Part shown: positions 17,901-25,777 of the stretch, piece by piece | How positions within the stretch are numbered: position 1 is the stretch's first letter | Layout: the number at the start of each line of letters is the position of its first letter | NCBI GenBank assembly: GCA_051881435.1 | Contig: JBJEPW010000034.1 | Span: 1 to 64,000, forward strand | From: Fimenecus sp051881435 | Lineage (GTDB): Bacteria > Bacillota > Clostridia > Oscillospirales > Acutalibacteraceae | Length of the DNA stretch: 64,000 nucleotides | Direction of reading: 5' to 3' | Translations under genes and position numbers: made by a program | Notes under the pieces: model-generated | Told to the model about the DNA's origin: nothing | Database searches by the model: none | Seen by the model: only the letters and a program-made list of their open reading frames with translations

Positions 17901-18524
17901 GCCTTGGGAAGTGTTAATGTTTCCGCCATTGACGAGTACAAAGAGGTTTCCGAACGGTACGAGTTTATGTCGGAGCAGATAGGTGATGTTGAAAAATCAA
18001 AGGCGGAGCTTATAAAGCTTATTGACGAGCTCACAACAAAAATGAGCGTTCAGTTCCGTGAGCAGTTCCAGAAAATCAATGTCTCCTTCGGCGAAACCTT
18101 CTCCGAGCTGTTCGGCGGCGGTAAGGCAGAGTTGATTTTAGAGGACGAGATGAATGTTCTCGAATGTGATATTGAAATCAAGGTTCAGCCACCGGGAAAA
18201 AATGTTCAGAATATCAACCTGCTTTCAGGCGGAGAAAAGGGACTTTCCGCAATTGCATTGCTCTTTGCAATTCTTAAAGTTACCCCTGCCCCCTTTGTAA
18301 TCTTTGACGAGGTTGAGGCAGCGCTGGACGATGTAAATGTTGTCCGTTACGCTCAGTATTGCCGCCGAATGACCAAGAACACACAGTTTGTTCTTATCAC
18401 TCACCGCCGAGGCACAATGGAAGAGGCGGATATGCTTTACGGCGTCACAATGCAGGAAGAGGGCGTATCCAAAATTCTCGAGCTTAAAACCGCTGAAATG
18501 GCAAGGAAATTAGGTCTCGCTTAG
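14955..18524 (+). CDS. smc: Chromosome segregation protein SMC
   Basis: 1189 residues. The N-terminal ATPase half has Walker A GPNGSGKS (31-38). A first long coiled coil is followed by the hinge (about 500-670, GIHGPLSQLI to NAGGSMTGGS), a second coiled coil, and a C-terminal half with the ABC signature LLSGGEKGLSAIALLFA (about 1088) and Walker B FVIFDEVEAALDD (about 1115). It forms the condensin ring with ScpA/ScpB. Its TAG stop (18522-18524) is the edge of an inverted-repeat element, so the native end of the protein may have been changed by insertion; it closes ARKLGLA, close to the usual SMC end. Confidence 0.97.
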   Translation: MILKAITMQGFKSCPDKTVLHFDKGITGVVGPNGSGKSNISDAVRWVLGEQSTKSLRGSKMEDVIFSGTSLRKATGFAEVTLCLDNTDRALDCDKDEVSITRRYYRSGESEYKINGESVRLRDINELFMDTGLGRDGYSMVSQGKIAELISSKSGERREMFEEAAGISHFRYRRSDALKRLSQAEENLVRLRDILTELESRVGPLKIQSEKAQKFLVLAEERKKLEIGIWLNNIEKTQERLKEQDRKIDIASVQYSDTQKQLSEIEEKMNANLEKTREINVGIEQVRSSASHFEEQAAELESQAKVYENSIIHNNESIERLQKDKLSENENETDVDTQIEEANKQKEAAQKGLEEANKKLSQQMGEIEKLQGENDEKASLSADLSREISLLTVSLADNRVISETANSQIDEIGARIDAISLSLGGRREAVTALTEKKNSAKALLDECIEKINGYKNAVEGYRIKVQTRTEKSEKIKAEIAVLDSEIGRKNERIRVLDDLEKNMEGYQGSVRSVMNESKRGALRGIHGPLSQLITVKDKYSVAVETALGIAIQNIVVDNENDAKRAIAYLKETRGGRATFLPLTAIKSRHLDEKGLDDCYGFVSIASKLVSADSKYRDIIENLLAKTVICDDMDSAITIAKKYNNRFKIVTLDGQVINAGGSMTGGSKAQGVGMLSRSNEIEKLTEAVKVLEEKKKDLALTEKSLSEELAAAVADLNGIEGDILSANEEKIRLEGEYKLACEQYDTSAGGVEELLNEEQILKGRIEKIKADSIAAREKVEKLTKAIAEKEKSLEAVSGDRESLAAVREELSAVAEQIRLEILGYEKDIESAEDNMRRLNILKGSHSDRMAELDSEIEAFKNKNIWLLKDIESLRASADELRQQNSNAKENIDSLLEQRTQLEKENTDLRNLEKAKSSERERVSGELARLEERKASMLNEFEEYNAKLYEEYQLTRREAAALEIVIENIGEARTKLSSLKNEIRALGSVNVSAIDEYKEVSERYEFMSEQIGDVEKSKAELIKLIDELTTKMSVQFREQFQKINVSFGETFSELFGGGKAELILEDEMNVLECDIEIKVQPPGKNVQNINLLSGGEKGLSAIALLFAILKVTPAPFVIFDEVEAALDDVNVVRYAQYCRRMTKNTQFVLITHRRGTMEEADMLYGVTMQEEGVSKILELKTAEMARKLGLA

Positions 18525-18801
18525 GGTAACGGCAATAATCCGAACCCGTCAAAAATGCAGTATTAAAGCGATATTTGTCGCTTTCGCTGTTGCCTTGCGT
18601 CAGCAAGGCTGCCATCTCAAGACAACAAATCTCATCTTTACTCCAAGCATTTTTGATGCTTTGCAGTTTATCGTGTGCAGATTTGGTCTTAATCGAGGCA
18701 TAAAACGCAGTTAATCCTTTCGGATTAACGAGTATTTTAACGAAGAGTAAGGGCAAATCCGCCACGAGAAACCGTGGTTTGGATTATTACCGTTACCCTA
18801 A
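18521..18801. mobile_element. MITE-like element with 26-bp terminal inverted repeats
   Basis: Left end 18521-18546 and right end 18776-18801 are inverted copies matching at 24 of 26 positions (outer 12 bases TTAGGGTAACGG / CCGTTACCCTAA perfect). The 281-bp body has small internal hairpins but no convincing gene: a minus-strand frame from 18765 runs through it, but it has a GTG start and no Shine-Dalgarno and continues antisense into smc. The smc stop codon lies within the left end. A remnant of the same ends occurs at 33805-33823. A target duplication could not be defined with certainty. Confidence 0.7.
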
Positions 18802-18802
18802 A

Positions 18803-18887
18803 ATTACTTGTCTTGCACTTTTTTGTGATGGTAACTCGTGTATCTTCATACACTTCGCCATCGCAAAAAAGCACAATACAAGCAATT
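18803..18887. repeat. Long imperfect hairpin directly after the MITE-like element
   Basis: Two arms of about 40 bases (18803-18842 and 18849-18887) around a six-base loop are largely complementary, including TTTTTTGTGATGG against CCATCGCAAAAAA. It could be a strong terminator separating smc from ftsY, a second small inverted-repeat element, or a structured RNA. The remaining bases to 18974 hold only the ftsY leader with GAAAGGAAA. Confidence 0.6.
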
Positions 18888-18974
18888 TTCAAGCTACGAT
18901 AAACATTATATAGTAAATATGTAGAGGGTTTACTCCCGCCGCAACGATAAACAAATTCTCGAAAGGAAATTGTT

Positions 18975-20174
18975 ATGGGAATTTTTAAAAAGATAAATTT
19001 CGGACTTACGAAAACAAGAAACAAAATGGCAGGCGCCATTGACGATATGCTTGACAGCTTTGACGAGGTTACCGACGACCTGTATACAGAGCTGGAAGAA
19101 ATACTCGTTATGGGCGATGTGGGAGTTACCACCGCCGTTGAGATAACCGAGAGACTTCGTGACGAGGTTTCAAAGGGGAAAATCAAAAATTCCGCTGAAA
19201 TCCGTCAGAAAATCAAGGATATTGTTGCCGAAATGCTTTACGGCGGCGAGGATATGGGGCTTATAACCGTCCCCTCGATTATCCTTGTAATCGGCGTTAA
19301 CGGCGTGGGCAAAACAACCACAATCGGTAAAATGGCATCTATGTATAAGGCGCAGGGCAAAAGCGTAATTTTAGGTGCCGCCGATACTTTCCGTGCGGCG
19401 GCTATTGACCAGCTTCAAATCTGGGCTGACCGTGCAGGCGTTGATATTGTCAAGCACAAGGAGGGTGCAGACCCTGCCGCAGTTGTATTCGATACAATTA
19501 ACGCCGCAAAGGCAAGGGATAACGAAATAATAATTATTGACACGGCAGGCAGGCTCCATAACAAGAAAAACCTCATGGACGAGCTTAACAAGATTTACCG
19601 TGTTATTGACCGTGAACTGCCCTATTCAGACCGTGAGGTGCTTTTGGTGCTGGACGCAACAACAGGGCAGAATGCAGTTAATCAGGCAAAGGAATTTAAG
19701 GCAGTTGCCGATATTACGGGAATTGTGTTGACAAAGCTTGACGGTACGGCTCGGGGCGGCGTTGTGCTGGCAATTAAGAATGAGCTTGGAATACCCGTTA
19801 AGTTTATCGGTGTTGGTGAGCAGATTGACGATTTACAGCCCTTTAACCCTGCCGCCTTTGCAGACGGACTTTTCGATAAGATAGATTATACCGAGGAAGA
19901 GGATGTTTCCCTTGATAGGTTGGAAAGCGAAGCTCCTGCCCATAGTGACACCGTGAGGGAAACAGAAGAGGTTAATGAAATCATCACCGATTTTGTTGAA
20001 ACGGTAAACGAGCTGTTTGAGGAAGCTGAACCCGTGGAGGAAATACCCGAAGAAACGGCAGAAGAGGAAGAACCCGTTGAGGAGGAGCCCTCAAACGAGG
20101 AAGAAACAGAGAATAACGAGCCTGACAAAAAGAGAAAGAAGGGTTTCTTTGGACTTTTTAATCGCAACTCATAA
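18975..20174 (+). CDS. ftsY: Signal recognition particle receptor FtsY with C-terminal acidic extension
   Basis: 399 residues. The NG GTPase is complete: four-helix N domain, G1 GVNGVGKTT (about 107-115), DTFRAAA, G3 DTAGRL, G4 TKLDGTARGG, closing GEQIDDLQPFNPAAFADGLF near residue 305. It docks SRP-ribosome complexes at the membrane. The N-terminus already begins with the amphipathic MGIFKKINFGLTKTR. Unusually, about 90 further residues follow: a strongly Glu-rich stretch ending in a basic-aromatic tail KKRKKGFFGLFNRNS that resembles an FtsY membrane-targeting start. In most bacteria the acidic A domain is N-terminal. Confidence 0.95.
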   Translation: MGIFKKINFGLTKTRNKMAGAIDDMLDSFDEVTDDLYTELEEILVMGDVGVTTAVEITERLRDEVSKGKIKNSAEIRQKIKDIVAEMLYGGEDMGLITVPSIILVIGVNGVGKTTTIGKMASMYKAQGKSVILGAADTFRAAAIDQLQIWADRAGVDIVKHKEGADPAAVVFDTINAAKARDNEIIIIDTAGRLHNKKNLMDELNKIYRVIDRELPYSDREVLLVLDATTGQNAVNQAKEFKAVADITGIVLTKLDGTARGGVVLAIKNELGIPVKFIGVGEQIDDLQPFNPAAFADGLFDKIDYTEEEDVSLDRLESEAPAHSDTVRETEEVNEIITDFVETVNELFEEAEPVEEIPEETAEEEEPVEEEPSNEEETENNEPDKKRKKGFFGLFNRNS

Positions 20175-20736
20175 TATGAAAAAACAGGCGGAGCTTCAAA
20201 GAATTTTAGCTCCCTTGGGCATAAATGTTTTAACTGCCGAAATGGCGGGAATAGAGCTTTCCGATGTTGAGGAAACAGGCACAACCTTTGAAGAAAACGC
20301 ATTTTTAAAGGCAAATTCGGGCTGTAAGGAAAGCGGAATGATCTGCGTTGCCGACGATTCGGGGCTTATGGTGGATTTCCTTGACGGTGCGCCCGGCGTT
20401 TACTCCGCACGGTTCGGCGGTGAACACGGAAACGATAAAAAGAATAACGAAAAGCTTTTATCTCTTTTAAAGGATGTACCGCCCGAAAAAAGAACGGCAC
20501 GGTTTGTAAGCTGTGTTTGCTGTTGCTTCCCCGACGGACGGCATTTTACCGTTCGCGGCGAGTGCGAGGGCATAATTGCAAACCGGGTGCACGGCAACGG
20601 CGGTTTCGGTTACGACCCCTTGTTTTTAGTGGGTGAAAAAACCTTCGGTGAACTTTCCGCCGAGGAAAAAGATAAGCTATCCCACAGAGGCAACGCATTA
20701 AGAAAATTTGTAAAAGAAATCGAGAAATATATTTAG
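20149..20736 (+). CDS. rdgB: dITP/XTP pyrophosphatase (RdgB/HAM1 family)
   Basis: 195 residues. It removes deaminated purine nucleotides (ITP, dITP, XTP). Motifs: FLIATHNMKKQAELQRIL, ETGTTFEENAFLKA, VADDSGLMVDFLDGAPGVYSAR, GFGYDPLF and SHRGNAL. The homologous N-terminus (DFLIATHN) starts at TTG 20149, which has AGAAGGG just before it and lies inside the last 26 bases of ftsY, in another frame. The longer frame starting at 20017 would only translate the ftsY tail out of frame. Confidence 0.93.
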   Translation: MDFLIATHNMKKQAELQRILAPLGINVLTAEMAGIELSDVEETGTTFEENAFLKANSGCKESGMICVADDSGLMVDFLDGAPGVYSARFGGEHGNDKKNNEKLLSLLKDVPPEKRTARFVSCVCCCFPDGRHFTVRGECEGIIANRVHGNGGFGYDPLFLVGEKTFGELSAEEKDKLSHRGNALRKFVKEIEKYI

Positions 20737-20741
20737 TTTGT

Positions 20742-20770
20742 AGGGGACGACGACTCGGCGTCCCGTAAAA
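20742..20770. repeat. Palindromic repeat copy
   Basis: GTAGGGGACG...CGTCCC hairpin (arms 20744-20749 and 20759-20764) between rdgB and yhbY. It belongs to the same family as the copies at 6037 and 30725 and could act as an mRNA stem-loop. Confidence 0.7.
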
Positions 20771-20783
20771 ATAGGAGAATTAT

Positions 20784-21095
20784 ATGACAAGCAAAGAAAG
20801 AGCAGAATTAAGAGGTCAGGCAAACACAATGCAGCCCCTTTTTCAGGTGGGCAAGGGCGGAATTTCAGATGCACTCATTAAGCAGACCGATGATGCACTC
20901 ACAGCCCGTGAACTTATAAAAATCAAGGTGCTTTTGGAAACAGCCCCCGAAAAACCAAAGGAAATCGCACAAAAGCTTGCCGAGGCAACAAACAGCGAAT
21001 GTGTGGGCGTAATCGGCGGCAGTATGATTTTTTACCGTTACAATCCCGAACTTCATAAAGACGAGAAGAAAAAGGCAAATAAAGGAAGAAAATAA
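20784..21095 (+). CDS. yhbY: YhbY family RNA-binding (CRM domain) protein
   Basis: 103 residues: a single CRM domain beginning with MTSKERAELRGQANTM, with the GxxG-type loop GKGG near residue 28 and the closing IGGSMIFYRYNPE. YhbY associates with pre-50S ribosomal particles. The family normally ends near residue 95; here a basic tail (KDEKKKANKGRK) follows. It leads the yhbY-nadD-yqeK-rsfS cluster, two bases before nadD. Confidence 0.92.
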   Translation: MTSKERAELRGQANTMQPLFQVGKGGISDALIKQTDDALTARELIKIKVLLETAPEKPKEIAQKLAEATNSECVGVIGGSMIFYRYNPELHKDEKKKANKGRK

Positions 21096-21097
21096 TT

Positions 21098-21724
21098 ATG
21101 AAAATCGGTATTTTCGGCGGAACCTTTAATCCACCCCACAAGGGGCACGCAAGAATGATAGAAAAGCTCACGGAGGAGCTGGAGCTTGACAAGGTTCTCA
21201 TAATTCCCAACAAAATCCCTACTCATAAGAGATGCGATGAGCTTGCGGATAACAAGGACCGTCTTGCCATGTGCAAAATGGCGTTTAAAAATCCCAAGTT
21301 TGAGATAAGCACCATGGAAATGGACAGAGAGAGCGACAGCTACACCATTTTCACCGTTGACGAGTTAAAGAAACAATATCCTACTGACGAACTGTATTTG
21401 ATTATCGGCTCCGATATGTTTTTAATGTTTCATAAATGGTACAAGCATAAGGAGCTTTTGGAAAAATGCCGCATTTGTGTTGCATCAAGAAACACGGAAG
21501 ACAGCATAAAGGTGCTTCGTGCATATGCCTTTGACCGATTGGGAATTTATATTAACGGGCTTGACGGGAAGAATATACACATCTCCCCTCTTGACGCCTT
21601 TGCGGTAAGCTCGGGGGAAATTCGTGATATGATTAAGGCAGGAAAAAGCATTTACGGGCTTTGTGAGCCGGAAATAATAGAATATATGGAGAGTCATAAG
21701 CTATATGGATACGGCAAGGAATAA
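21098..21724 (+). CDS. nadD: Nicotinate-nucleotide adenylyltransferase
   Basis: 208 residues. It makes nicotinic acid adenine dinucleotide from NaMN and ATP in NAD synthesis. The nucleotidyltransferase signature GTFNPPHKGHARM (residues 9-21) and the C-terminal SSGEIRDMI (SxxxxR type) are present, with IIGSDMFLMFHKWY in the middle. It overlaps yqeK by 20 bases. Confidence 0.95.
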   Translation: MKIGIFGGTFNPPHKGHARMIEKLTEELELDKVLIIPNKIPTHKRCDELADNKDRLAMCKMAFKNPKFEISTMEMDRESDSYTIFTVDELKKQYPTDELYLIIGSDMFLMFHKWYKHKELLEKCRICVASRNTEDSIKVLRAYAFDRLGIYINGLDGKNIHISPLDAFAVSSGEIRDMIKAGKSIYGLCEPEIIEYMESHKLYGYGKE

Positions 21725-22280
21725 GGAATTTCTTGAAATTCTAAAAACACGGCTGACACCTCAAAGGCTTTATCATTCCATATGCGTGGCAGAAAAAGCA
21801 AAGGAACTTGCCGGAATTTTCGGCGGGGACAGTGAAAAAGCCTACACAGCAGGGCTTATCCACGATATTATGCGCTATGAGCCCCCCGAAAAAATGATAG
21901 AACTCATTGAAAGCGACGGTCAGGAGTTGACGGAAAGCGAAAAAAAGATAACCGTTACCCTTCATGCCGTTGCAGGTGAGGTTTATTTACGAAAGGTGCT
22001 GGGCGTGACGGACGGTGAAATCCTTTCATCGGTAAGATACCACACCACAGGCAAAGAGGATATGACGCTTTTGGAAAAAATCATCTATGCGGCGGATTTA
22101 ACCTCGGCTGACAGGGAATATCCCGATGTTAACGAGGTTCGTGCCCTTGCAGAAAAGGACCTTGACCGCACCGTGCTTCGTGGTTTATCCTTTACAATAG
22201 AGGATAACGCAAGAAAATGCCGCCCCATTCATATCGACACAGTAAAAGCCTTTAACTATCTTGCAGAAAGGATAAAATAA
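21705..22280 (+). CDS. yqeK: HD-domain hydrolase YqeK (Ap4A symmetrical hydrolase type)
   Basis: 191 residues with a metal-binding HD domain: H near residue 20 (RLYHSICVAEKA), GLIHDIMRYE (HD pair about 53-54), VTLHAVAGEVYL and RYHTTGKEDMTLLEKIIYAADLTS. YqeK of Firmicutes hydrolyses Ap4A to two ADP. Placement between nadD and rsfS is conserved. Start overlaps the end of nadD. Confidence 0.92.
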   Translation: MDTARNKEFLEILKTRLTPQRLYHSICVAEKAKELAGIFGGDSEKAYTAGLIHDIMRYEPPEKMIELIESDGQELTESEKKITVTLHAVAGEVYLRKVLGVTDGEILSSVRYHTTGKEDMTLLEKIIYAADLTSADREYPDVNEVRALAEKDLDRTVLRGLSFTIEDNARKCRPIHIDTVKAFNYLAERIK

Positions 22281-22281
22281 T

Positions 22282-22635
22282 ATGGAAAGAACAGAACTTC
22301 TGAAAAACGCAGTCGCCGTCCTTGACAACAAAAAGGCGATGGATATAAAAGCACTTGAAATAACGGATTTGACTGTTGTTGCAGATTACTTTATAATTGC
22401 AACAGGTACTTCGGGTACTCATATCCGTGCCCTTGCCGATGAGGTAGAGGACGCTCTCACAAAGCTTGGCGTTGAGCCCAACCATATTGAGGGCAAAACA
22501 ACAGGCTGGATACTCCTTGATTACGGTACGGTTATAATTCATCTTTTTACCGCCGACCAGCGTGAGCTCTTTAATCTTGAACACCTATGGGGCGACGCAA
22601 AGGATGTTGATTTAAGCAGTATAATCAAAGAATAA
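22282..22635 (+). CDS. rsfS: Ribosomal silencing factor RsfS
   Basis: 117 residues, full length. Contains the family run DIKALEITDLTVVADYFIIATGTS and the closing WILLDYGTVIIHLFTADQRELFNLEHLW. RsfS binds L14 on the 50S subunit and blocks joining with 30S under starvation. One base separates it from yqeK; leuS follows after 35 bases. Confidence 0.96.
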   Translation: MERTELLKNAVAVLDNKKAMDIKALEITDLTVVADYFIIATGTSGTHIRALADEVEDALTKLGVEPNHIEGKTTGWILLDYGTVIIHLFTADQRELFNLEHLWGDAKDVDLSSIIKE

Positions 22636-22670
22636 AAAGCAAATTACACCACAAAGAAGGTTGAATATAA

Positions 22671-25079
22671 ATGAATTACGATTTTAAAAATGCAGAGAAA
22701 AAATGGCAGGAAAGATGGGCAGAGGCAGGCGTTTTCAATGCGCAGGATAATTCCGATAAGCCTAAATTTTACGGACTTGTTGAGTTCCCCTATCCCTCAG
22801 GCGCAGGTATGCATGTAGGCCACATTAAGGCTTATTCGGGACTTGAAGTTGTGTCGAGAAAAAGAAGACTTCAAGGCTACAATGTGCTGTTCCCCATAGG
22901 CTTTGACGCTTACGGACTCCCCACGGAAAACTATGCTATCAAAACGGGTATTCACCCCCGTCAGGTAACGGATACAAATATTGAAAAATTTACAAGTCAG
23001 CTTAAAAAGGTGGGCTTTTCTTTCGATTGGAGCAGAGTTGTTGATACAACCGATGAAAATTATTATAAGTGGACACAGTGGATTTTCCTTAAAATGTTTG
23101 AAAACGGACTTGCTTTCCGTGACAAGACATTGGTAAACTATTGCCCCTCCTGTAAGGTTGTCCTTTCAAATGAGGATTCCCAGGGCGGTAAGTGCGACAT
23201 CTGCCACAGTGATGTTGTTCAAAAATCCAAGGATGTTTGGTATCTGCGCATTACCGAATATGCGGATAAGCTTCTTGAAGGTCTTGAAAAGGTGGATTAT
23301 CTGCCCAATATCAAGCTTCAGCAGGTGAACTGGATTGGTAAATCAAGGGGTGCATTTGTAAACTTTACAATGAACGAAATCCCCGAGAAGCTTAAAATAT
23401 ATACAACCCGTCCCGATACGCTCTTCGGCGTAACCTTTATGGTTATGGCTCCCGAGCACCCCATTATCGATAAATACAGCGATAAAATTTCAAATATGGA
23501 CGAGATAAAATCATACCGTGCCGAGTGCGCAAAGAAAACGGAGTTTGAGCGCACACAGCTTGTAAAGGATAAAACAGGCGTTAAAATCAGCGGAATTACG
23601 GCTAAAAATCCCGTCAACGGCAAGGATATTCCAATTTACATATCCGACTATGTAATGATGGGCTACGGCACAGGCGCAATTATGGCTGTTCCTGCTCACG
23701 ACGACCGTGACTATGACTTTGCAAAGAAATTCGGCATAGATATTATCGAGGTTATCAAGGGCGGAGACATTTCAAAAGAGGCTTATACAGGCGACGGCGA
23801 AATGGTCAACTCCGGCTTCTTGAACGGAATGGATAACAAAAAGGATTCCATTGCGAAAATGATAGAGTATTTGCAGGAAAAAGGCATCGGCGAGGGCGGC
23901 GTTCAGTACAAAATGAAGGACTGGGCGTTCAACCGTCAGCGTTATTGGGGCGAGCCTATCCCCATAGTTCACTGCGAAAAGTGCGGTATGGTTGCCGTTC
24001 CCTACGAGGAGTTGCCTTTAAGACTGCCCGAGGTTCAAAACTTTGAGCCGGGAACAGACGGCGAGAGCCCCCTTGCAAAAATCGATTCTTATGTAAATTG
24101 CAAGTGCCCCAAGTGCGGCGGCGACGCAAAGAGGGAAACCGACACAATGCCGCAGTGGGCAGGCTCTTCCTGGTATTTCCTTAGGTATGTTGACCCCCAC
24201 AATGACGATGAGTTTGCCAATATGGAAAAGCTTAAATATTGGATGCCTGTCGATTGGTATAACGGCGGTATGGAGCATGTTACACGCCACCTTATTTATT
24301 CACGCTTCTGGTATAAATTCCTCTACGATTTAGGGCTTGTTCCCTATGAGGAGCCTTATGCAAAGAGAACGGCGCAGGGACTTATCTTAGGACCCGACGG
24401 TGTTAAAATGAGCAAATCAAGAGGAAATGTTATTGACCCCAACGAGGTTGTTGATGTTTACGGCGCCGATGTTTTGCGTACCTATGTTCTCTTTATGGGC
24501 GACTATGAAAAAGCGGCTCCCTGGTCGGAAAGCTCGGTTAAGGGCTGTAAGCGTTTTATCGACAGAATCTGGAACTTGCAGGAAATCCTCACCGATGGCG
24601 AGGAGTATTCAAAGGAGCTTTCCTCCGCTTTCCACAAAACAACAAAGAAAGTTACCGAGGATATTGAAACACTTAAATACAACACCGCCATTGCGGCACT
24701 TATGACGCTCCTTAACAACATTTACGATAAGGGTTCAATTAACCGCGCGGAGCTTAAAACACTTTTGCTCCTTGTCAATCCCTTTGCCCCTCATGTAACA
24801 GAGGAGATGTGGGAAAAATGCAATTTCGGCAGAATGCTTGCCGCCGACGGAGTTTGGCCCTCATATGACGAGTCAAAGTGCGTTGACGATACAATTGAGA
24901 TTGTAGTGCAGATTAACGGCAAAATCCGTGCAAAGCTTAATGTCCCTGCCGATATTGAACAGGCAGAGGCACTCGCTTTGGCAAAAGAGGACGATAAAAT
25001 CAAAGAGGAGCTCCAAGGCAAAAATATTATCAAAGAAATTTATGTCAAGGGCAAGCTTGTTAATATCGTCGCAAAATAA
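22671..25079 (+). CDS. leuS: Leucyl-tRNA synthetase
   Basis: 802 residues, class I. HIGH-type motif MHVGH at residues 47-51; two zinc-binding cysteine pairs (CPSC, CDIC) near 161-180 and a further Cys set in CEKCG and CKCPKCGG near 436-480; CP1 editing domain with TTRPDTLFG and the DDRDYDFA segment; catalytic KMSKS seen as VKMSKSRGNVIDPNEV near residue 580; anticodon-binding helices at the end. Only 35 bases separate it from rsfS, with no room for a T-box leader. Confidence 0.97.
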   Translation: MNYDFKNAEKKWQERWAEAGVFNAQDNSDKPKFYGLVEFPYPSGAGMHVGHIKAYSGLEVVSRKRRLQGYNVLFPIGFDAYGLPTENYAIKTGIHPRQVTDTNIEKFTSQLKKVGFSFDWSRVVDTTDENYYKWTQWIFLKMFENGLAFRDKTLVNYCPSCKVVLSNEDSQGGKCDICHSDVVQKSKDVWYLRITEYADKLLEGLEKVDYLPNIKLQQVNWIGKSRGAFVNFTMNEIPEKLKIYTTRPDTLFGVTFMVMAPEHPIIDKYSDKISNMDEIKSYRAECAKKTEFERTQLVKDKTGVKISGITAKNPVNGKDIPIYISDYVMMGYGTGAIMAVPAHDDRDYDFAKKFGIDIIEVIKGGDISKEAYTGDGEMVNSGFLNGMDNKKDSIAKMIEYLQEKGIGEGGVQYKMKDWAFNRQRYWGEPIPIVHCEKCGMVAVPYEELPLRLPEVQNFEPGTDGESPLAKIDSYVNCKCPKCGGDAKRETDTMPQWAGSSWYFLRYVDPHNDDEFANMEKLKYWMPVDWYNGGMEHVTRHLIYSRFWYKFLYDLGLVPYEEPYAKRTAQGLILGPDGVKMSKSRGNVIDPNEVVDVYGADVLRTYVLFMGDYEKAAPWSESSVKGCKRFIDRIWNLQEILTDGEEYSKELSSAFHKTTKKVTEDIETLKYNTAIAALMTLLNNIYDKGSINRAELKTLLLLVNPFAPHVTEEMWEKCNFGRMLAADGVWPSYDESKCVDDTIEIVVQINGKIRAKLNVPADIEQAEALALAKEDDKIKEELQGKNIIKEIYVKGKLVNIVAK

Positions 25080-25085
25080 AATCAG

Positions 25086-25108
25086 TCGGCGGGGCGTGTT
25101 CCCGCCGA
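25086..25108. repeat. GC-rich palindrome after leuS
   Basis: TCGGCGGG/CCCGCCGA perfect eight-base stem with a seven-base loop. It resembles the dispersed repeat family and may serve as a weak terminator or RNA end-protecting stem; no T-run follows. Confidence 0.6.
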
Positions 25109-25138
25109 TGTCGTATATTAAAAGGACGGGGGAAAGAA

Positions 25139-25747
25139 ATGAAAGTAATTGATATTTCAAAGGATGTTATGACCTGCCCGGTTTTTGAGGGCGACCCGTC
25201 GCCGGAGCTTGCAAGAATAAAGACCATAGATGACGGATTTGACTATAATTTGGGCAAAATAAGTATGTGCCTGCATAACGGCACCCATATGGACGCGCCC
25301 CTGCATTTTCTGCCTGAGGGCGGCGATATATGCTCTGTGCCGACTGATGCCTTTATCGGTCCCTGCACCGTGGTGGAGGTTCCCGAGGGTATGATAACGG
25401 GCGCCTTTATTGAGGAGTATTTCCCGAGAAATGCAAAAAGAATTCTTATTAAAAGCCACGGAAAAGCCTATTTGCACGAATCGGCGGCGTCCGAGCTTTC
25501 ATATTTGGGATATATCCTTGTGGGCACGGACTCTATGACTGTGGAGCCCGAAGGCTCAGACGGCAGAACCCATAAAATGCTTATGGTTGATAATATTGCA
25601 ATTCTTGAAAATCTTGATTTGGAAAATGTGGAGTCCGGAGATTATTTTCTCGTTGCTCCTCCCGTTAAAATCGGCGGAGCCGAGGCCGCTCCCGTAAGGG
25701 CAATGCTTATTACGGATTATATTTTTTGGAGCGGAGATAAAAACTAA
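25139..25747 (+). CDS. Cyclase / arylformamidase-family metal hydrolase
   Basis: 202 residues, of the family that includes KynB and actinomycete cyclases. The metal motif HNGTHMDAPLHF (about residues 46-57) matches HxGTHxDxPxHF, and DISKDVMTCPVFEGDP starts the fold. KynB hydrolyses N-formylkynurenine, but no kynurenine-pathway genes are nearby, so the substrate is not assigned. ATG 25139 follows a GGGGGAAAG site; the chromate-type transporter genes follow 30 bases downstream. Confidence 0.85.
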   Translation: MKVIDISKDVMTCPVFEGDPSPELARIKTIDDGFDYNLGKISMCLHNGTHMDAPLHFLPEGGDICSVPTDAFIGPCTVVEVPEGMITGAFIEEYFPRNAKRILIKSHGKAYLHESAASELSYLGYILVGTDSMTVEPEGSDGRTHKMLMVDNIAILENLDLENVESGDYFLVAPPVKIGGAEAAPVRAMLITDYIFWSGDKN

Positions 25748-25777
25748 CTATTTAATATGTTATGACGGTGGAATGAA

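Noticed and set aside
18484..18765. Minus-strand frame of 93 codons across the inverted-repeat element
   Set aside because: Starts at GTG without a Shine-Dalgarno, runs antisense into smc, and has no recognisable domain. More likely incidental to the repeat, though copies elsewhere could be compared.
22636..22670. T-box leader for leuS
   Set aside because: Only 35 bases separate rsfS and leuS, far too short for a T-box.
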